DNA of 39,278 bases from G025836975 sp040391135 (GTDB lineage Bacteria; Pseudomonadota; Gammaproteobacteria; Burkholderiales; Burkholderiaceae_B), in the NCBI GenBank assembly GCA_040391135.1, contig JBEBYL010000028.1, positions 1 through 39,278 on the forward strand, in the 5' to 3' direction. The first letter of the stretch is position 1. Every line of letters starts with the position of its first letter. The notes under the pieces are model-generated. The model ran no database searches. It was given only the letters and a program-made list of their open reading frames with translations, and was not told the origin of the DNA. Position numbers and translations under genes: made by a program. Positions 25,099 to 32,870 of the stretch are shown here, piece after piece.

Positions 25099-25114
25099 TG
25101 ACTATATATGGTAG
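25099..25114 (-). promoter_or_regulatory. NrdR box 2 upstream of nrdD
   Basis: The core ACTATATATGGT (25101-25112) matches the NrdR core at 9 of 10 positions. Its centre is 31 bp from that of box 1, three helical turns, which is the spacing typical of paired NrdR boxes. A weaker relative, CCATATATTT, lies at 25131-25140. Confidence 0.6.
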
Positions 25115-25149
25115 GGGTCAAGCATGAGCGCCATATATTTCAGAATAGC

Positions 25150-25163
25150 TTGATACACGTTAA
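25150..25163. promoter_or_regulatory. Possible FNR/DNR site upstream of nrdD
   Basis: TTGATACACGTTAA has a perfect left half-site and a degenerate right half (GTTAA for ATCAA or GTCAA). It lies 95 bp upstream of the nrdD start, beyond the NrdR boxes. Anaerobic activation of nrdD by FNR-family proteins is known, but this match is weak. Confidence 0.4.
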
Positions 25164-25170
25164 ATTGAAT

Positions 25171-25201
25171 ACGCCATGCCTGCTTTTTGCGGGCATGGCG
25201 T
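25171..25201. repeat. 10-bp inverted repeat (hairpin)
   Basis: ACGCCATGCC (25171-25180) and GGCATGGCGT (25192-25201) form a perfect 10-bp stem with an 11-base loop. It lies between the DUF2249 gene and the nrdD promoter, both on the minus strand. No T-run follows on either strand, so it may be a weak terminator or an RNA-processing stem rather than a standard terminator. Confidence 0.5.
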
Positions 25202-25265
25202 CAACAAAAAAGTGCGATTTTTTTGGAACCGAAGGTTTTCCCTGCGGCGCTGACAGATTCCGGCC

Positions 25266-25529
25266 TTAGCCGAGTATCTGGAAATCGATCACGATTTCGC
25301 CCGGTTGGCGCGAAACATAATCGATCTTGATCTGGTCGCCGAAATGGCCCTGAAGCTGCTGCAACAAGGGCAGCGGATCGTGGTCATTGCAGAAACGCAT
25401 GGTTTCGCCGGGATGCAGGGCGGACAGCGCGCCGAAGATGGCGGCATGGCGGAAACGCTTGGCGACGCCGCGCGCGTCGAAGGGGTGGATGCCTTCGGAA
25501 AACACCGGAATGGGGGAATCAATTGACAC
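25266..25529 (-). CDS. Second DUF2249-domain protein
   Basis: An 87-residue DUF2249 protein with FDARGVAKRFRHAAIFGALSALHPGETMRFCNDHDPLPLLQQL, the core of the family, and FQILG at the end. Its function is unknown. The start is GTG 25529, seven bases after AAGGA; frames extending to 25658 have no ribosome binding site and overlap the MFS gene. A TATAAT on the minus strand (25566-25571) may be its -10. It lies upstream of the anaerobic ribonucleotide reductase operon and echoes the DUF2249 gene at 17194. Confidence 0.78.
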   Translation of the reverse strand: MSIDSPIPVFSEGIHPFDARGVAKRFRHAAIFGALSALHPGETMRFCNDHDPLPLLQQLQGHFGDQIKIDYVSRQPGEIVIDFQILG

Positions 25530-25623
25530 GATCAAGTCCTTGTAAAGAGTGGAGGTCGTGTTTTGATTATAGGTAGCGGCCGCTGTAATCCGTGTCAGAA
25601 CCACATTGCCAATAAGGTTGAGT

Positions 25624-26772
25624 TCATTGGCTTTGCAGGGGTTTTTGAGTAAGCGCAATCAGTGCGCCCAGTATCAGCATGGCGGCTGAAACAGCCAGGC
25701 CCGTCGATAGCGAGCCCGAGAGGTCGCTGATCCATCCGGCCGCCACCGGGCCGACGGCCTGTCCGATGGCGAACAGGCTGGTCGCCACCGCCAGCGAGCT
25801 GCCCCAGGCGGCTTTGGGCAAGTTGGTCTTGACGAAGCCGGTGGCCGCCGAAGGCACCATGAAGACGCTGGATCCCACCAGCGCGGCCGACAGCCATGCG
25901 CCGGCGATGCTGGGCACCAGCAGCGGCAGAACTGCGCCCACCGCCAATACCAGCATGGAGGCGGCCATGGGCAGGCCATCGCGCCGGCCGTTGAAGATGC
26001 GCGCCCACATCAAGGGCGCCAGCAGCGTCATGATGCCCAGCAGGCTCCACATGATGGATGTGGCGGCGGCGATCGACAAGGCTTGTATATGGCTTTGGCG
26101 CAGCCAGGCCACGATGAAGGTCATGTAGGCGATATACCCCAGGCCGAACAGGAAGTAGGCGGTGAATTCGGGAATGCAGGGCCGCCATGGCCAGGCAGCC
26201 GTGGCGCCGCTGGCGGAAGGCTCGGCTATGGTCCGCATGGCGGCGACGGCCGCGAGCGACAGCGGAATGCATATTCCGCCCGACCCTATCCATGCCCAGG
26301 GCCATGCGGCCGGGCCGGCGTAATCGAACAGCCAGGGCAGCAGTGCGCCGGTGGCCAGCATGCCTATGCCTCCGCCGCTGAAGAAGATGACGATGGCGCG
26401 GGTGCCCAGCACCCCGGACAGCACGCCTCCGCATATGAAGGCGCCCGCGGCGCCGAAGCCGGCCAGGAAACGATACAGGGTGAGCAATTGGAAATCATGC
26501 GTCAAGCCGTTGCCCAGCAGGGCCAGCGTGGTGAGCGCCAGGCCGGCGATGAACAGCCTGCGGTTTCCGATGCGCGCGACGAAATAGATGGTCAGCAGCG
26601 CTCCCAGCAGATACCCCAATGCATTGGCGGTATTCAGCCAGCCCGCCTGGGCATAGTTCAGGTTCAGGTCGGTTTTCATGGCCGGCAGGATCAGCGCATA
26701 GCCGAATCGCGCAAAGCCCACCGCCACGGCAGCTCCGCCTGAAAGCGCCCACGGAATCATTGCTGGTTTCAT
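25624..26772 (-). CDS. MFS transporter, YbfB/YjiJ-like
   Basis: A 382-residue major facilitator with 12 predicted membrane segments. Examples are AVAVGFARFGYALILPAMKTDLNLNYAQAGWLNTANALGY at the start (the YbfB/YjiJ family pattern) and IGQAVGPVAAGWISDLSG near the end. The substrate is not predictable. The start ATG 26772 overlaps the stop of the helicase gene (ATGA), so the gene is probably the third of the FAN1-helicase operon, an unusual partner for DNA repair genes. Confidence 0.85.
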   Translation of the reverse strand: MKPAMIPWALSGGAAVAVGFARFGYALILPAMKTDLNLNYAQAGWLNTANALGYLLGALLTIYFVARIGNRRLFIAGLALTTLALLGNGLTHDFQLLTLYRFLAGFGAAGAFICGGVLSGVLGTRAIVIFFSGGGIGMLATGALLPWLFDYAGPAAWPWAWIGSGGICIPLSLAAVAAMRTIAEPSASGATAAWPWRPCIPEFTAYFLFGLGYIAYMTFIVAWLRQSHIQALSIAAATSIMWSLLGIMTLLAPLMWARIFNGRRDGLPMAASMLVLAVGAVLPLLVPSIAGAWLSAALVGSSVFMVPSAATGFVKTNLPKAAWGSSLAVATSLFAIGQAVGPVAAGWISDLSGSLSTGLAVSAAMLILGALIALTQKPLQSQ

Positions 26773-29105
26773 TGATGTACGCCGCCGCGGTCTCCGTTTT
26801 CGTTGTCGTATTCTACCTGCCACCACTGCGGAAGCAGCGCCCGGATACGCGACTGCCCATAGCGATCGTCGATCAGGTGCACGACGCCTTGATCCTCGCG
26901 GCTTCGTATCACCCGCCCGGCGGCCTGGATCACTTTCTGGATGCTCGGGTACAGGTAGGCGTAGTCGTAGCCGCATTGCCGGCCGAAGACGCTGTCCATG
27001 CGCTGCTTGATCTGTTCGTTCACGGGATTGACCTGCGGCAGCCCCAGTGTCGAGATGAAGGCGCCTATCAATCGGTTTCCGGGAAGGTCGATGCCTTCGG
27101 AGAACGCGCCTCCGAGAACGGCGAAGCCGATGCCCTTGCCGTCGTCGGTGTAGCGCTCCAGGAAACCTTCCCTGTCGCGCTCGTCCATGCTGCGCGTCTG
27201 CCGCCATACGGGGACATCCGGACAAAGCCGCGCAAATTCGTCGGCCACCTGCCGCATATAGTCGAAGCTGCTGAAGTAGCTAAGATAATTGCCGGGCCGC
27301 TTTCGATACTGCGTTTCCATGAGGCGGGCGATGGGCGTCAGGGATTGCGCACGATGCGCATAGCGGGTCGATATGCGCCGCGCGATGCGGACCTGAAGCT
27401 GATCGGGCCGGAAGGGCGATTCCACGTCCACCCATGCCGTGTCGGCGGGCAGCCCCAGCGTGTCCCGATAAAAAGTCCAGGGGTTCAGCGTGGCCGAGAA
27501 CAGGACGGTGCAGCGGCTGGCCGCGTAGCGCTGCTCAAGAAAAGGCGCTGGAATAAGGTTGCGTATGCAAAATACGGCGCCTTGCCGGCCCGTGTTTCCG
27601 GCCTTGATATCCACCGGCGGTGCGCCGTCGGTCAGCGAGATGTCGAATATCGAATGGCCGCCGAATGTTTCCGCCAGGCGCAGAAAATACAGGATGTCGA
27701 AGTGCAGGCGCTGCAGTGCGCCTTCGGCGTCCGCGGGGTGCTCGGCGAAATGGTCCGTCATGGCGCCGCTGGCACGCAAGAGCGCGGCAAGGAATTTGGC
27801 GGGCAGGCCCGTATAGGCCTGATAGTGGGCTTCCTGGTCGCGGTAAGCGTCGCGCCACTGTTTGAGCAGGCCGCCCAAAGCCCTTTTCAGGGTGGGAGGC
27901 GACGTCCGCTGGACGCTGAGCAAATCGGTTTCCGATAATTCGGCGCTATACATTGCCCGGGCTCTTTCCAGCAGGTTGTGGGCTTCATCGGCCAGCACGC
28001 CAATACGCCAATCGCGCGCGGCCGTCAGGCCATGCAGCATGGCTGACGCATCGAAGTAGTAGTTGTAATCGCCCACGATGACGTCGCTCCACTGCGCCAG
28101 GTCCATGCTTAGCCAATAGGGGCAGATCTGGTGCCGCAAGGCTGTTTTCCTGAGCTCGGCCTTGTCCATCCTGGCCAACTCCAAAGCGTCCAGCCGGGCA
28201 GCGGGAAGTTTGTCGTAGAAGCCTTCGGCAAGCGGGCATGATGCGCCATGGCAGGCTTTATCGGGATGCTCGCAAGCCTTCTCTTTTGCGGTCAGTTCCA
28301 GCACGCGCAGGAAAGGCGCCGTCGATGCCTGGCACCGTCCAGCCATCATGCCCAGCGCGTCCAGCGCAAGCTGCCGTCCCGATGTTTTGGCCGTCAGGAA
28401 AAACACCTTGTCCAGTTCTTTGCGGTGGCAGGCCTTGAGCAGCGGGAAAAGCGCGCCCACTGTCTTGCCGATGCCGGTGGGCGCCTGGGCCAACAGGCTG
28501 CGCTCCTGTATTGCGGCTTTGTATATCGTGACGGCCAGTTGGCGTTGGCCCGGCCGGAAATCGGCATGGGGGAACGGCAGCGCCTCAAGGGCCTGGTCGC
28601 GGGTGCTCCGATGCAGCAATTCCTGCTCCGCCCAATCCGCGAAGCCGTCGCACAGCTTATGAAAATGCTGCTCCAGCTGGGCGGCGTCGCAGGTTTCGAC
28701 CAAGAGGGTTTCCGTGCGTTGCGCAATATCGTAATACACCAGTGCGACACGTATCGTCGTCAGGGCCAGTGCCCGGCATTGCAGGTGGGCGTAGATTTTT
28801 GCCTGCGCCCAGTGCAGGGCGCGATGGTTCGCGGGCATGGCATCCAGCGGACCGCGATATGTCTTGATTTCTTCAAGCTGATTCAGGACGGGATCGTAGC
28901 CGTCGGCGCGGCCGCGCACCAGCAAGTTGCGGTGCGCGCCGCTCAAGGTGATCTCGGCCTGATACGATGCCGCGCGCCGCGCCCTGACCGCGGCATGGCC
29001 TTCCATGCCTTCCAGGCCGGTGGGCGACGGCGTAAAGCGCAAGTCCAGGTCGCCGCTCTTGGCGGTGAATTCGCAGAGTTCCCGCACCGCGATTGCGTAC
29101 GTCAT
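26769..29105 (-). CDS. Fe-S DEAH helicase with nuclease-like N-terminus
   Basis: A 778-residue DNA helicase of the DinG/XPD (Rad3) superfamily 2 group. Walker A is APTGIGKT (208-215) and the DEAH box is at 373-376. Four cysteines between them (C278, C285, C290, C328) match the Fe-S cluster of XPD/DinG helicases. C-terminal helicase motifs include VLFSATLNP and QAAGRVIR. The N-terminal 150 residues contain GRADGY (D68) and LEEIKTY (E79, K81), a PD-(D/E)XK nuclease-like pattern. It is coupled (ATGA) to the FAN1 gene, as in Pseudomonas where FAN1 is followed by such a helicase. It probably acts in interstrand-crosslink or replication-fork repair. Confidence 0.9.
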   Translation of the reverse strand: MTYAIAVRELCEFTAKSGDLDLRFTPSPTGLEGMEGHAAVRARRAASYQAEITLSGAHRNLLVRGRADGYDPVLNQLEEIKTYRGPLDAMPANHRALHWAQAKIYAHLQCRALALTTIRVALVYYDIAQRTETLLVETCDAAQLEQHFHKLCDGFADWAEQELLHRSTRDQALEALPFPHADFRPGQRQLAVTIYKAAIQERSLLAQAPTGIGKTVGALFPLLKACHRKELDKVFFLTAKTSGRQLALDALGMMAGRCQASTAPFLRVLELTAKEKACEHPDKACHGASCPLAEGFYDKLPAARLDALELARMDKAELRKTALRHQICPYWLSMDLAQWSDVIVGDYNYYFDASAMLHGLTAARDWRIGVLADEAHNLLERARAMYSAELSETDLLSVQRTSPPTLKRALGGLLKQWRDAYRDQEAHYQAYTGLPAKFLAALLRASGAMTDHFAEHPADAEGALQRLHFDILYFLRLAETFGGHSIFDISLTDGAPPVDIKAGNTGRQGAVFCIRNLIPAPFLEQRYAASRCTVLFSATLNPWTFYRDTLGLPADTAWVDVESPFRPDQLQVRIARRISTRYAHRAQSLTPIARLMETQYRKRPGNYLSYFSSFDYMRQVADEFARLCPDVPVWRQTRSMDERDREGFLERYTDDGKGIGFAVLGGAFSEGIDLPGNRLIGAFISTLGLPQVNPVNEQIKQRMDSVFGRQCGYDYAYLYPSIQKVIQAAGRVIRSREDQGVVHLIDDRYGQSRIRALLPQWWQVEYDNENGDRGGVHQ

Positions 29106-30811
29106 GCGGCTTCCTGGCGGCGCACGTAGCAGACATCGACCGGCATGCCTTGAACGCGGCAATAATCCAGCCAGCGCAATTGATTGTCCTGCAAGCGGTC
29201 GCCCGGGCCCTTGACCTCTATCATGCGGTAGCGCTGTTCGGCGGGCCAGAACTGGATCAGGTCGGGCAGCCCCGAGCGGTTTGCGCGGATGTCGGCCAGC
29301 AAGCGATGAAACGCCGCCTTCAAGTGCATGGCGGGCATGCAGTCCAAGGCCAGGTCCAGCAAGGGACCGGAGAGGACGCTCCAGGCGACAAAAGGCGACT
29401 GGATGCCCGCCTTGCGTATGAAATTGCTTTGAATGATTTGACGGTACTGCCCGTTGTCGAGCCGCTCGAAACAGGCGTCGAAGCGTTCGCGGCGGCGTTC
29501 GCGGAATCCGGCCAACATCAGGTCGGCGGGGCCTTGCTGGAAGGGGTGGAAGAAGGCGCCCGGCACGGCCGCAAAAATGGCATCCCAGCACAGCAGTCCG
29601 AACAGGGAGTTGATCAGCGTATTTTCCACGTAGTAGACCGGGGCGCCGTCCACGGCCAGATGATGGCGGACTTCTTCCTCAACGCGCATCGCGGGCCAGG
29701 GCGGGGGCAGTGCAAGGTCGATGCGGCGGATATGGTTTTCCTTGGGGGCTGCGGGAACCTTCGCGCCGCATTGCCGACGCAGGCGCGGCAGCATGCGCAG
29801 CAGGGCCTGCTGTTCAGCCTCGCTTTCAGGGGCACGCAGCGCCGCCGTAGCCAGGGATAGCGCCGCGCCTGATTGGCCGTCGCGCTCCAGTACGCGTATG
29901 TGCCTGCAACGCGCGCCGGCATAGCCGCTGCGCATATAACAGGCCAGGGCCCCCGTCCAATCGCGTTGGCGCTCATGCTGCTGGCCCATGTGGTACAGCA
30001 GCTTGCCGCGCCGGCCTTCCAGCCAGTGATTGGCATAAGGAGCCGCTGGGACAGCAGCGAAAATATCGGCCAGGTCGTCTGCGCTTGCGGCCGCTTCCAG
30101 GCGTTCCCGGCATTGATGCAGGTGCAGATAATCGTCGACCTCTTGCCGTGTCTGGAAGGCGCGCGCCGAGTCCGGGAAGTCGACGCGTTCGTAGGTAAAC
30201 AGGCCCAGGTCGGACAGCACGAACTCGGTCCAGTCCTGTCTTAGGTTTCCGAAAAACATAAGCCGCAAGCGATCGCACAAGGGCGATATGTTTATCTTGT
30301 AGACGCGTTCGCCATGTCCGGTTTTTTCGGCCTCTTCATTCGGCGAGCCTGCGGCGATGCTTCCCCATTGCTTCAGCGTGAGCGCATGCGGGTAATGAGG
30401 ACGCAGGACTTCCAATTGTGCCGGTTTGCTGGCCCGGCGTGCGCCCAGGTGCGCAAGCGCTTTGCCGAACAAGCCTTCGAGTTCCGCCTTGGTGAATATG
30501 CCGAACAGCTCGTCGAGCGAGAGCGGCGGCGTGTCGCTGATCCACCCATGGCATATAAGTGCTGGCGCCGCCTGCGCCGCGTCGCCGATTTCGCGATAGC
30601 GCAGCTTGCTGGCCCGGAACAGGCAACCTTTACGCATGATCATGCGCACCAGCAGGCCGCGCGATGCCTGTGGCAATTGCAGGAAATCCTGCACGAACCG
30701 ATGCTCTATAGGAAGCAGAAGATCGTTATAGCGCGAAGCAACCCAACGCAGGACGGTTTCGAAATTGTCCAGGTAATACCAGGGGTTTTCCGGCGGTGTA
30801 TCAGGGGGCAT
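29102..30811 (-). CDS. fan1: Bacterial FAN1 structure-specific nuclease (VRR-NUC)
   Basis: FAN1 is a 5'-flap endonuclease/exonuclease in DNA crosslink repair. The 569-residue protein matches bacterial FAN1 of Pseudomonas aeruginosa (559 residues) in length. The N-terminal SAP-like part has LVRMIMRKGCLFRASKL. The C-terminal VRR-NUC domain has D517 (GLPDLIQF), E532 and K534 (IEVKGPGDRLQDNQ). The D-E-K spacing equals that of PaFAN1 D507, E522 and K524. It is the first gene of an operon with the Fe-S helicase and an MFS gene. A LexA-box-like site lies 31 bp upstream of the start, suggesting SOS induction. Confidence 0.93.
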   Translation of the reverse strand: MPPDTPPENPWYYLDNFETVLRWVASRYNDLLLPIEHRFVQDFLQLPQASRGLLVRMIMRKGCLFRASKLRYREIGDAAQAAPALICHGWISDTPPLSLDELFGIFTKAELEGLFGKALAHLGARRASKPAQLEVLRPHYPHALTLKQWGSIAAGSPNEEAEKTGHGERVYKINISPLCDRLRLMFFGNLRQDWTEFVLSDLGLFTYERVDFPDSARAFQTRQEVDDYLHLHQCRERLEAAASADDLADIFAAVPAAPYANHWLEGRRGKLLYHMGQQHERQRDWTGALACYMRSGYAGARCRHIRVLERDGQSGAALSLATAALRAPESEAEQQALLRMLPRLRRQCGAKVPAAPKENHIRRIDLALPPPWPAMRVEEEVRHHLAVDGAPVYYVENTLINSLFGLLCWDAIFAAVPGAFFHPFQQGPADLMLAGFRERRRERFDACFERLDNGQYRQIIQSNFIRKAGIQSPFVAWSVLSGPLLDLALDCMPAMHLKAAFHRLLADIRANRSGLPDLIQFWPAEQRYRMIEVKGPGDRLQDNQLRWLDYCRVQGMPVDVCYVRRQEAA

Positions 30812-30841
30812 ATCCGGGCATGAGGCGTGGTGATATAGGTA

Positions 30842-30857
30842 CTGGTTTTATGTACAG
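30842..30857 (-). promoter_or_regulatory. Candidate LexA (SOS) box upstream of fan1
   Basis: Read on the minus strand, CTGTACATAAAACCAG sits in ACTGTACATAAAACCAGTA, close to the LexA consensus TACTGTATATAAAAACAGTA with two mismatches. It lies 31 bp before the fan1 ATG, where LexA would block the promoter. The rest of 30858-31038 holds a likely promoter for the divergent csbD gene. Confidence 0.65.
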
Positions 30858-30982
30858 TTTATCAGTTTCCGGGACGCCGCCGCCTTGTTACAGCGTTGCC
30901 TTATTGTTAAGCGGATGTTGCTGTCTCAAGCAAGCCTCCGACAGTGGATCAATCGCTAGTTACATTTTGCGGGTAATCCGGG

Positions 30983-31012
30983 TTGACCGGCTTTTGCGGA
31001 TGCGGCTAGGGT
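30983..31012 (+). promoter_or_regulatory. Possible promoter for the csbD-like gene
   Basis: TTGACC (30983-30988), an 18-base spacer and TAGGGT (31007-31012) form a weak -35/-10 pair 27 bp before the csbD-like start. The -10 is poor, so an alternative sigma factor or an activator is possible. Confidence 0.35.
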
Positions 31013-31038
31013 AGAGGCGACTACTCAAGGAGAGCTAC

Positions 31039-31239
31039 ATGAATAAAGACACTCTTGAAGGGCAATGGAAGCAGTTATCGGGCAAGGCCAAGGCGGCATG
31101 GGGCGATTTGACGGATGACGACCTGGCGAAAGTAAACGGCAATGCCGAGCGCCTGGCCGGCCTTGTGCAGGAAAAATACGGACGCACTCGTGAAGAGGCG
31201 GAGCGCGAAGTCAAGGAGTTCTTCGATAACAATCGCTGA
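31039..31239 (+). CDS. CsbD-family stress protein
   Basis: A 66-residue CsbD-like protein: MNKDTLEGQWKQLSGKAKAAWGDLTDDD at the start and a charged helix EEAEREVKEFFDNN at the end. CsbD proteins are small, abundant, stress-induced cytoplasmic proteins of unknown mechanism. AAGGAGAGCTAC before the ATG is a strong ribosome binding site. The DUF1328 gene follows 61 bp later, a common pairing in proteobacteria. Confidence 0.92.
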   Translation: MNKDTLEGQWKQLSGKAKAAWGDLTDDDLAKVNGNAERLAGLVQEKYGRTREEAEREVKEFFDNNR

Positions 31240-31300
31240 CGCGACGGCGCAAGACTTCGAATAAGACCATTAGCAAAAATAGCAATAAGGGGAAGCCACC

Positions 31301-31465
31301 ATGCTTTATTACGCCGTAGTTTTTTTTGTGATTGCCATCATCGCCGCCGTCCTGGGGTTTGGCGGCATTGCCGCCGGCGCGGCATCCATCGCGCAAATAC
31401 TTTTCTTTATCTTCATCGTGCTGGCGGTGCTCGCCTTGCTGAACGGCCTGTTCCGTCGACGATAA
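31301..31465 (+). CDS. DUF1328 (YtjA-like) small membrane protein
   Basis: A 54-residue protein, MLYYAVVFFVIAIIAAVLGF followed by GGIAAGAASIAQILFFIFIVLAVLALLNGLFRRR. It has two membrane helices with the GGIA turn typical of the DUF1328/YtjA family. Its function is unknown and it often accompanies CsbD. A good ribosome binding site (AAGGGGAAGCCACC) precedes the ATG. The length is exactly that of the family. Confidence 0.9.
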   Translation: MLYYAVVFFVIAIIAAVLGFGGIAAGAASIAQILFFIFIVLAVLALLNGLFRRR

Positions 31466-31477
31466 AGTCCAGTGCTG

Positions 31478-31535
31478 CCTGACCACCAGGTCAGGTTGTT
31501 TGGCCCGCAGGCTTCTTGTCTTGCGGGCCTTTTTT
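31478..31535 (+). terminator. Terminator after the DUF1328 gene
   Basis: A first hairpin, CCTGACC (31478-31484) with GGTCAGG (31489-31495), is followed by a canonical intrinsic terminator: GGCCCGCA (31502-31509) pairs with TGCGGGCC (31522-31529), then six T. It ends the csbD-DUF1328 transcript. Confidence 0.9.
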
Positions 31536-31555
31536 AATGCCCATGCCGATCTGCA

Positions 31556-31858
31556 TCAGGCATGTTCCAGTGGCTGGACTTGTTTGGCTATCAGCTTGGC
31601 AACCTTCGCTTCCGTGACCTTTAGATCGTAGGTTTGCTGAAGATTCAGCCACGAGCTTGCCTCTCCGCCAAAAAAGGCGGCCAGCCGCAACGCTGTATCG
31701 GGTGTGATGCCTCGGCGTTCCCGAACTATCTCGTTCATGCGAGTGGTTGGTACATGCAGCAAAGCGGATAGAGCGTTGATGCTCATGCCCAGCGGCGCCA
31801 GATACTCCTCCCGCAGAATTTCACCTGGATGAATCGGACGCATGCCATTTTTAGACAT
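31556..31858 (-). CDS. higA: HigA antitoxin, HTH type
   Basis: A 100-residue HigA-family antitoxin. It starts at ATG 31858 (MSKNGMRPIHPGEILREEYL), six bases after GGAG. The helix-turn-helix is MSINALSALLHVPTTRMNEIVRERRGITPDTALRLAAFFG, followed by a C-terminal tail. It normally binds the higBA promoter and neutralises HigB. The preceding toxin gene is frameshifted, and the shifted frame reads straight into higA. Antitoxin alone may still act as a regulator or protect against a related toxin. Confidence 0.9.
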   Translation of the reverse strand: MSKNGMRPIHPGEILREEYLAPLGMSINALSALLHVPTTRMNEIVRERRGITPDTALRLAAFFGGEASSWLNLQQTYDLKVTEAKVAKLIAKQVQPLEHA

Positions 31859-31871
31859 AATCAACTCCATT

Positions 31872-32155
31872 TCAGTGGTAATCGACGATCTCGACGTCTT
31901 GAGGCCCTTCCTTGGTCCAAACGAAGCAAATGCGCCATTGATCGTTGATACGAATGCTGTGCTGTGCTGTCCGATGCGATCACCTTTGAGCGCTTCTAGT
32001 CGATTGCCTGGCGGCGAACGCAGAAAATCGAGTGTGTTTGCGCTATCCAGCATTTGCAGTTTGCGTTCTGCGATCATCTTGAAGCTTGAGAACCGCGCTA
32101 CGCGCCGGCCTTCGTAAAGGGCTTGTGTGTCGGAGCATCGAAAGCTTTCGATCAT
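31872..32155 (-). pseudogene. higB: HigB toxin gene frameshifted by a 5-bp repeat expansion
   Basis: The start (ATG 32155) and most of the sequence (MIESFRCSDTQALYEGRRV...KGDRIGQHS) match HigB/RelE-type mRNA interferases. The frame is then lost. On the plus strand, TGCTG occurs three times in tandem at 31955-31969. Removing one copy restores SIRINDQWRICFVWTKEG and PQDVEIVDYH before the stop at 31872-31874, giving a normal 92-residue toxin. The third copy therefore broke the gene, probably by replication slippage. The shifted frame fuses to higA and encodes a 199-residue hybrid. A sequencing error is a competing explanation. Confidence 0.85.
31955..31969 (-). repeat. Three tandem copies of a 5-bp unit inside higB
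   Basis: TGCTG-TGCTG-TGCTG (CAGCA x3 on the coding strand). Two copies would keep higB in frame; three shift it. Such a short pentamer tract can gain or lose a unit and could act as a phase switch. Confidence 0.85.
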
Positions 32156-32171
32156 TCTGAAATAGTATATC

Positions 32172-32192
32172 GTTGAACGTTAAACGTCAAAG
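32172..32192 (-). promoter_or_regulatory. Three tandem heptamers upstream of higB, possible operator
   Basis: GTTGAAC, GTTAAAC and GTCAAAG follow each other directly, 16 bp before the higB ATG. HigA operators are often repeats in this position. The match is visual only. Confidence 0.3.
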
Positions 32193-32336
32193 CTTTTGGA
32201 GAGCTGCTTTGCCTTGGCTTCATATTCTTTTGCTCTGCATATTGGCTAATTTTATTGGCCAACGCATTTGCTTGACCGTTCAGGTATGCTTTTTGTCCAC
32301 GGCCTTTTTTTAATCTCGTTCCTGGAGCTGTTTCTT

Positions 32337-32825
32337 ATGGCCCGCCCGGCTCATCCGCAGCGCTGTTCGTTTTTACTTTCGTCATCGCTGGCGGCAATGA
32401 CGCTTGCCTGCCTGCCCGCCGCTTGGGCGGGAGACTTTTCATGGTCCCGGGACAAGGTCAGTTCCGCCATCAATCATGCCGATCGGGATGTGGTTGTTGT
32501 CTACGAGCCGCCAGGCCAGGACGCCAAGCGAGGTGGTCGGGGCACGGCCGTAATGCCGCCGGGAATGGATCGCGCGGCGCAGTTCGAAATCAAGCGGGTC
32601 TATGCAAGCCGGTCCTATCAGGGCGATACCCAGGTACAGACTTCGTTGTGCTGGAATGGTACTCAGCGCTGCGTTGCGTTTACGGGCGGGAGCCTCACAA
32701 CGTCGGCGTTCAACGGGCTGGATCCGTCCGAGCCCGTTTATCTGGTGCACAAGGCAATGGGCAAGGGACCTTTGCCTTCGCCCTTGTATATAAAAGGCAC
32801 TGTGATTGTCTGGTTCGGTCCTTAG
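32337..32825 (+). CDS. FlhE-like periplasmic protein
   Basis: A 162-residue secreted protein. The ATG at 32337 follows GGAG and opens a clear signal peptide ending in PAAWA before GDFSWS. The C-terminal half resembles flagellar protein FlhE: LCWNGTQRCVAFTGG (C105, C112, as in the paired cysteines of FlhE), then SAFNGLDPSEPVYLV, GPLPSPLYIKGTVIVWF. FlhE helps control proton leakage and export in the flagellar system. Here no flagellar gene is adjacent, so the assignment is tentative and the protein may be a free-standing relative. A longer frame from 32268 has no better start. Confidence 0.6.
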   Translation: MARPAHPQRCSFLLSSSLAAMTLACLPAAWAGDFSWSRDKVSSAINHADRDVVVVYEPPGQDAKRGGRGTAVMPPGMDRAAQFEIKRVYASRSYQGDTQVQTSLCWNGTQRCVAFTGGSLTTSAFNGLDPSEPVYLVHKAMGKGPLPSPLYIKGTVIVWFGP

Positions 32826-32870
32826 CCTTTAGCGGCGCCGCAAGCAAGTAACGGCATCCGCAGGCAGCGG

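Noticed and set aside
25171..25201. Inverted repeat as a standard rho-independent terminator
   Set aside because: No T-run follows the stem on either strand; it is listed only as a hairpin.
29105..29591. N-terminal extension of the helicase frame
   Set aside because: It lies entirely within the FAN1 coding sequence; the ATG at 29105 overlapping the FAN1 stop is the natural start.
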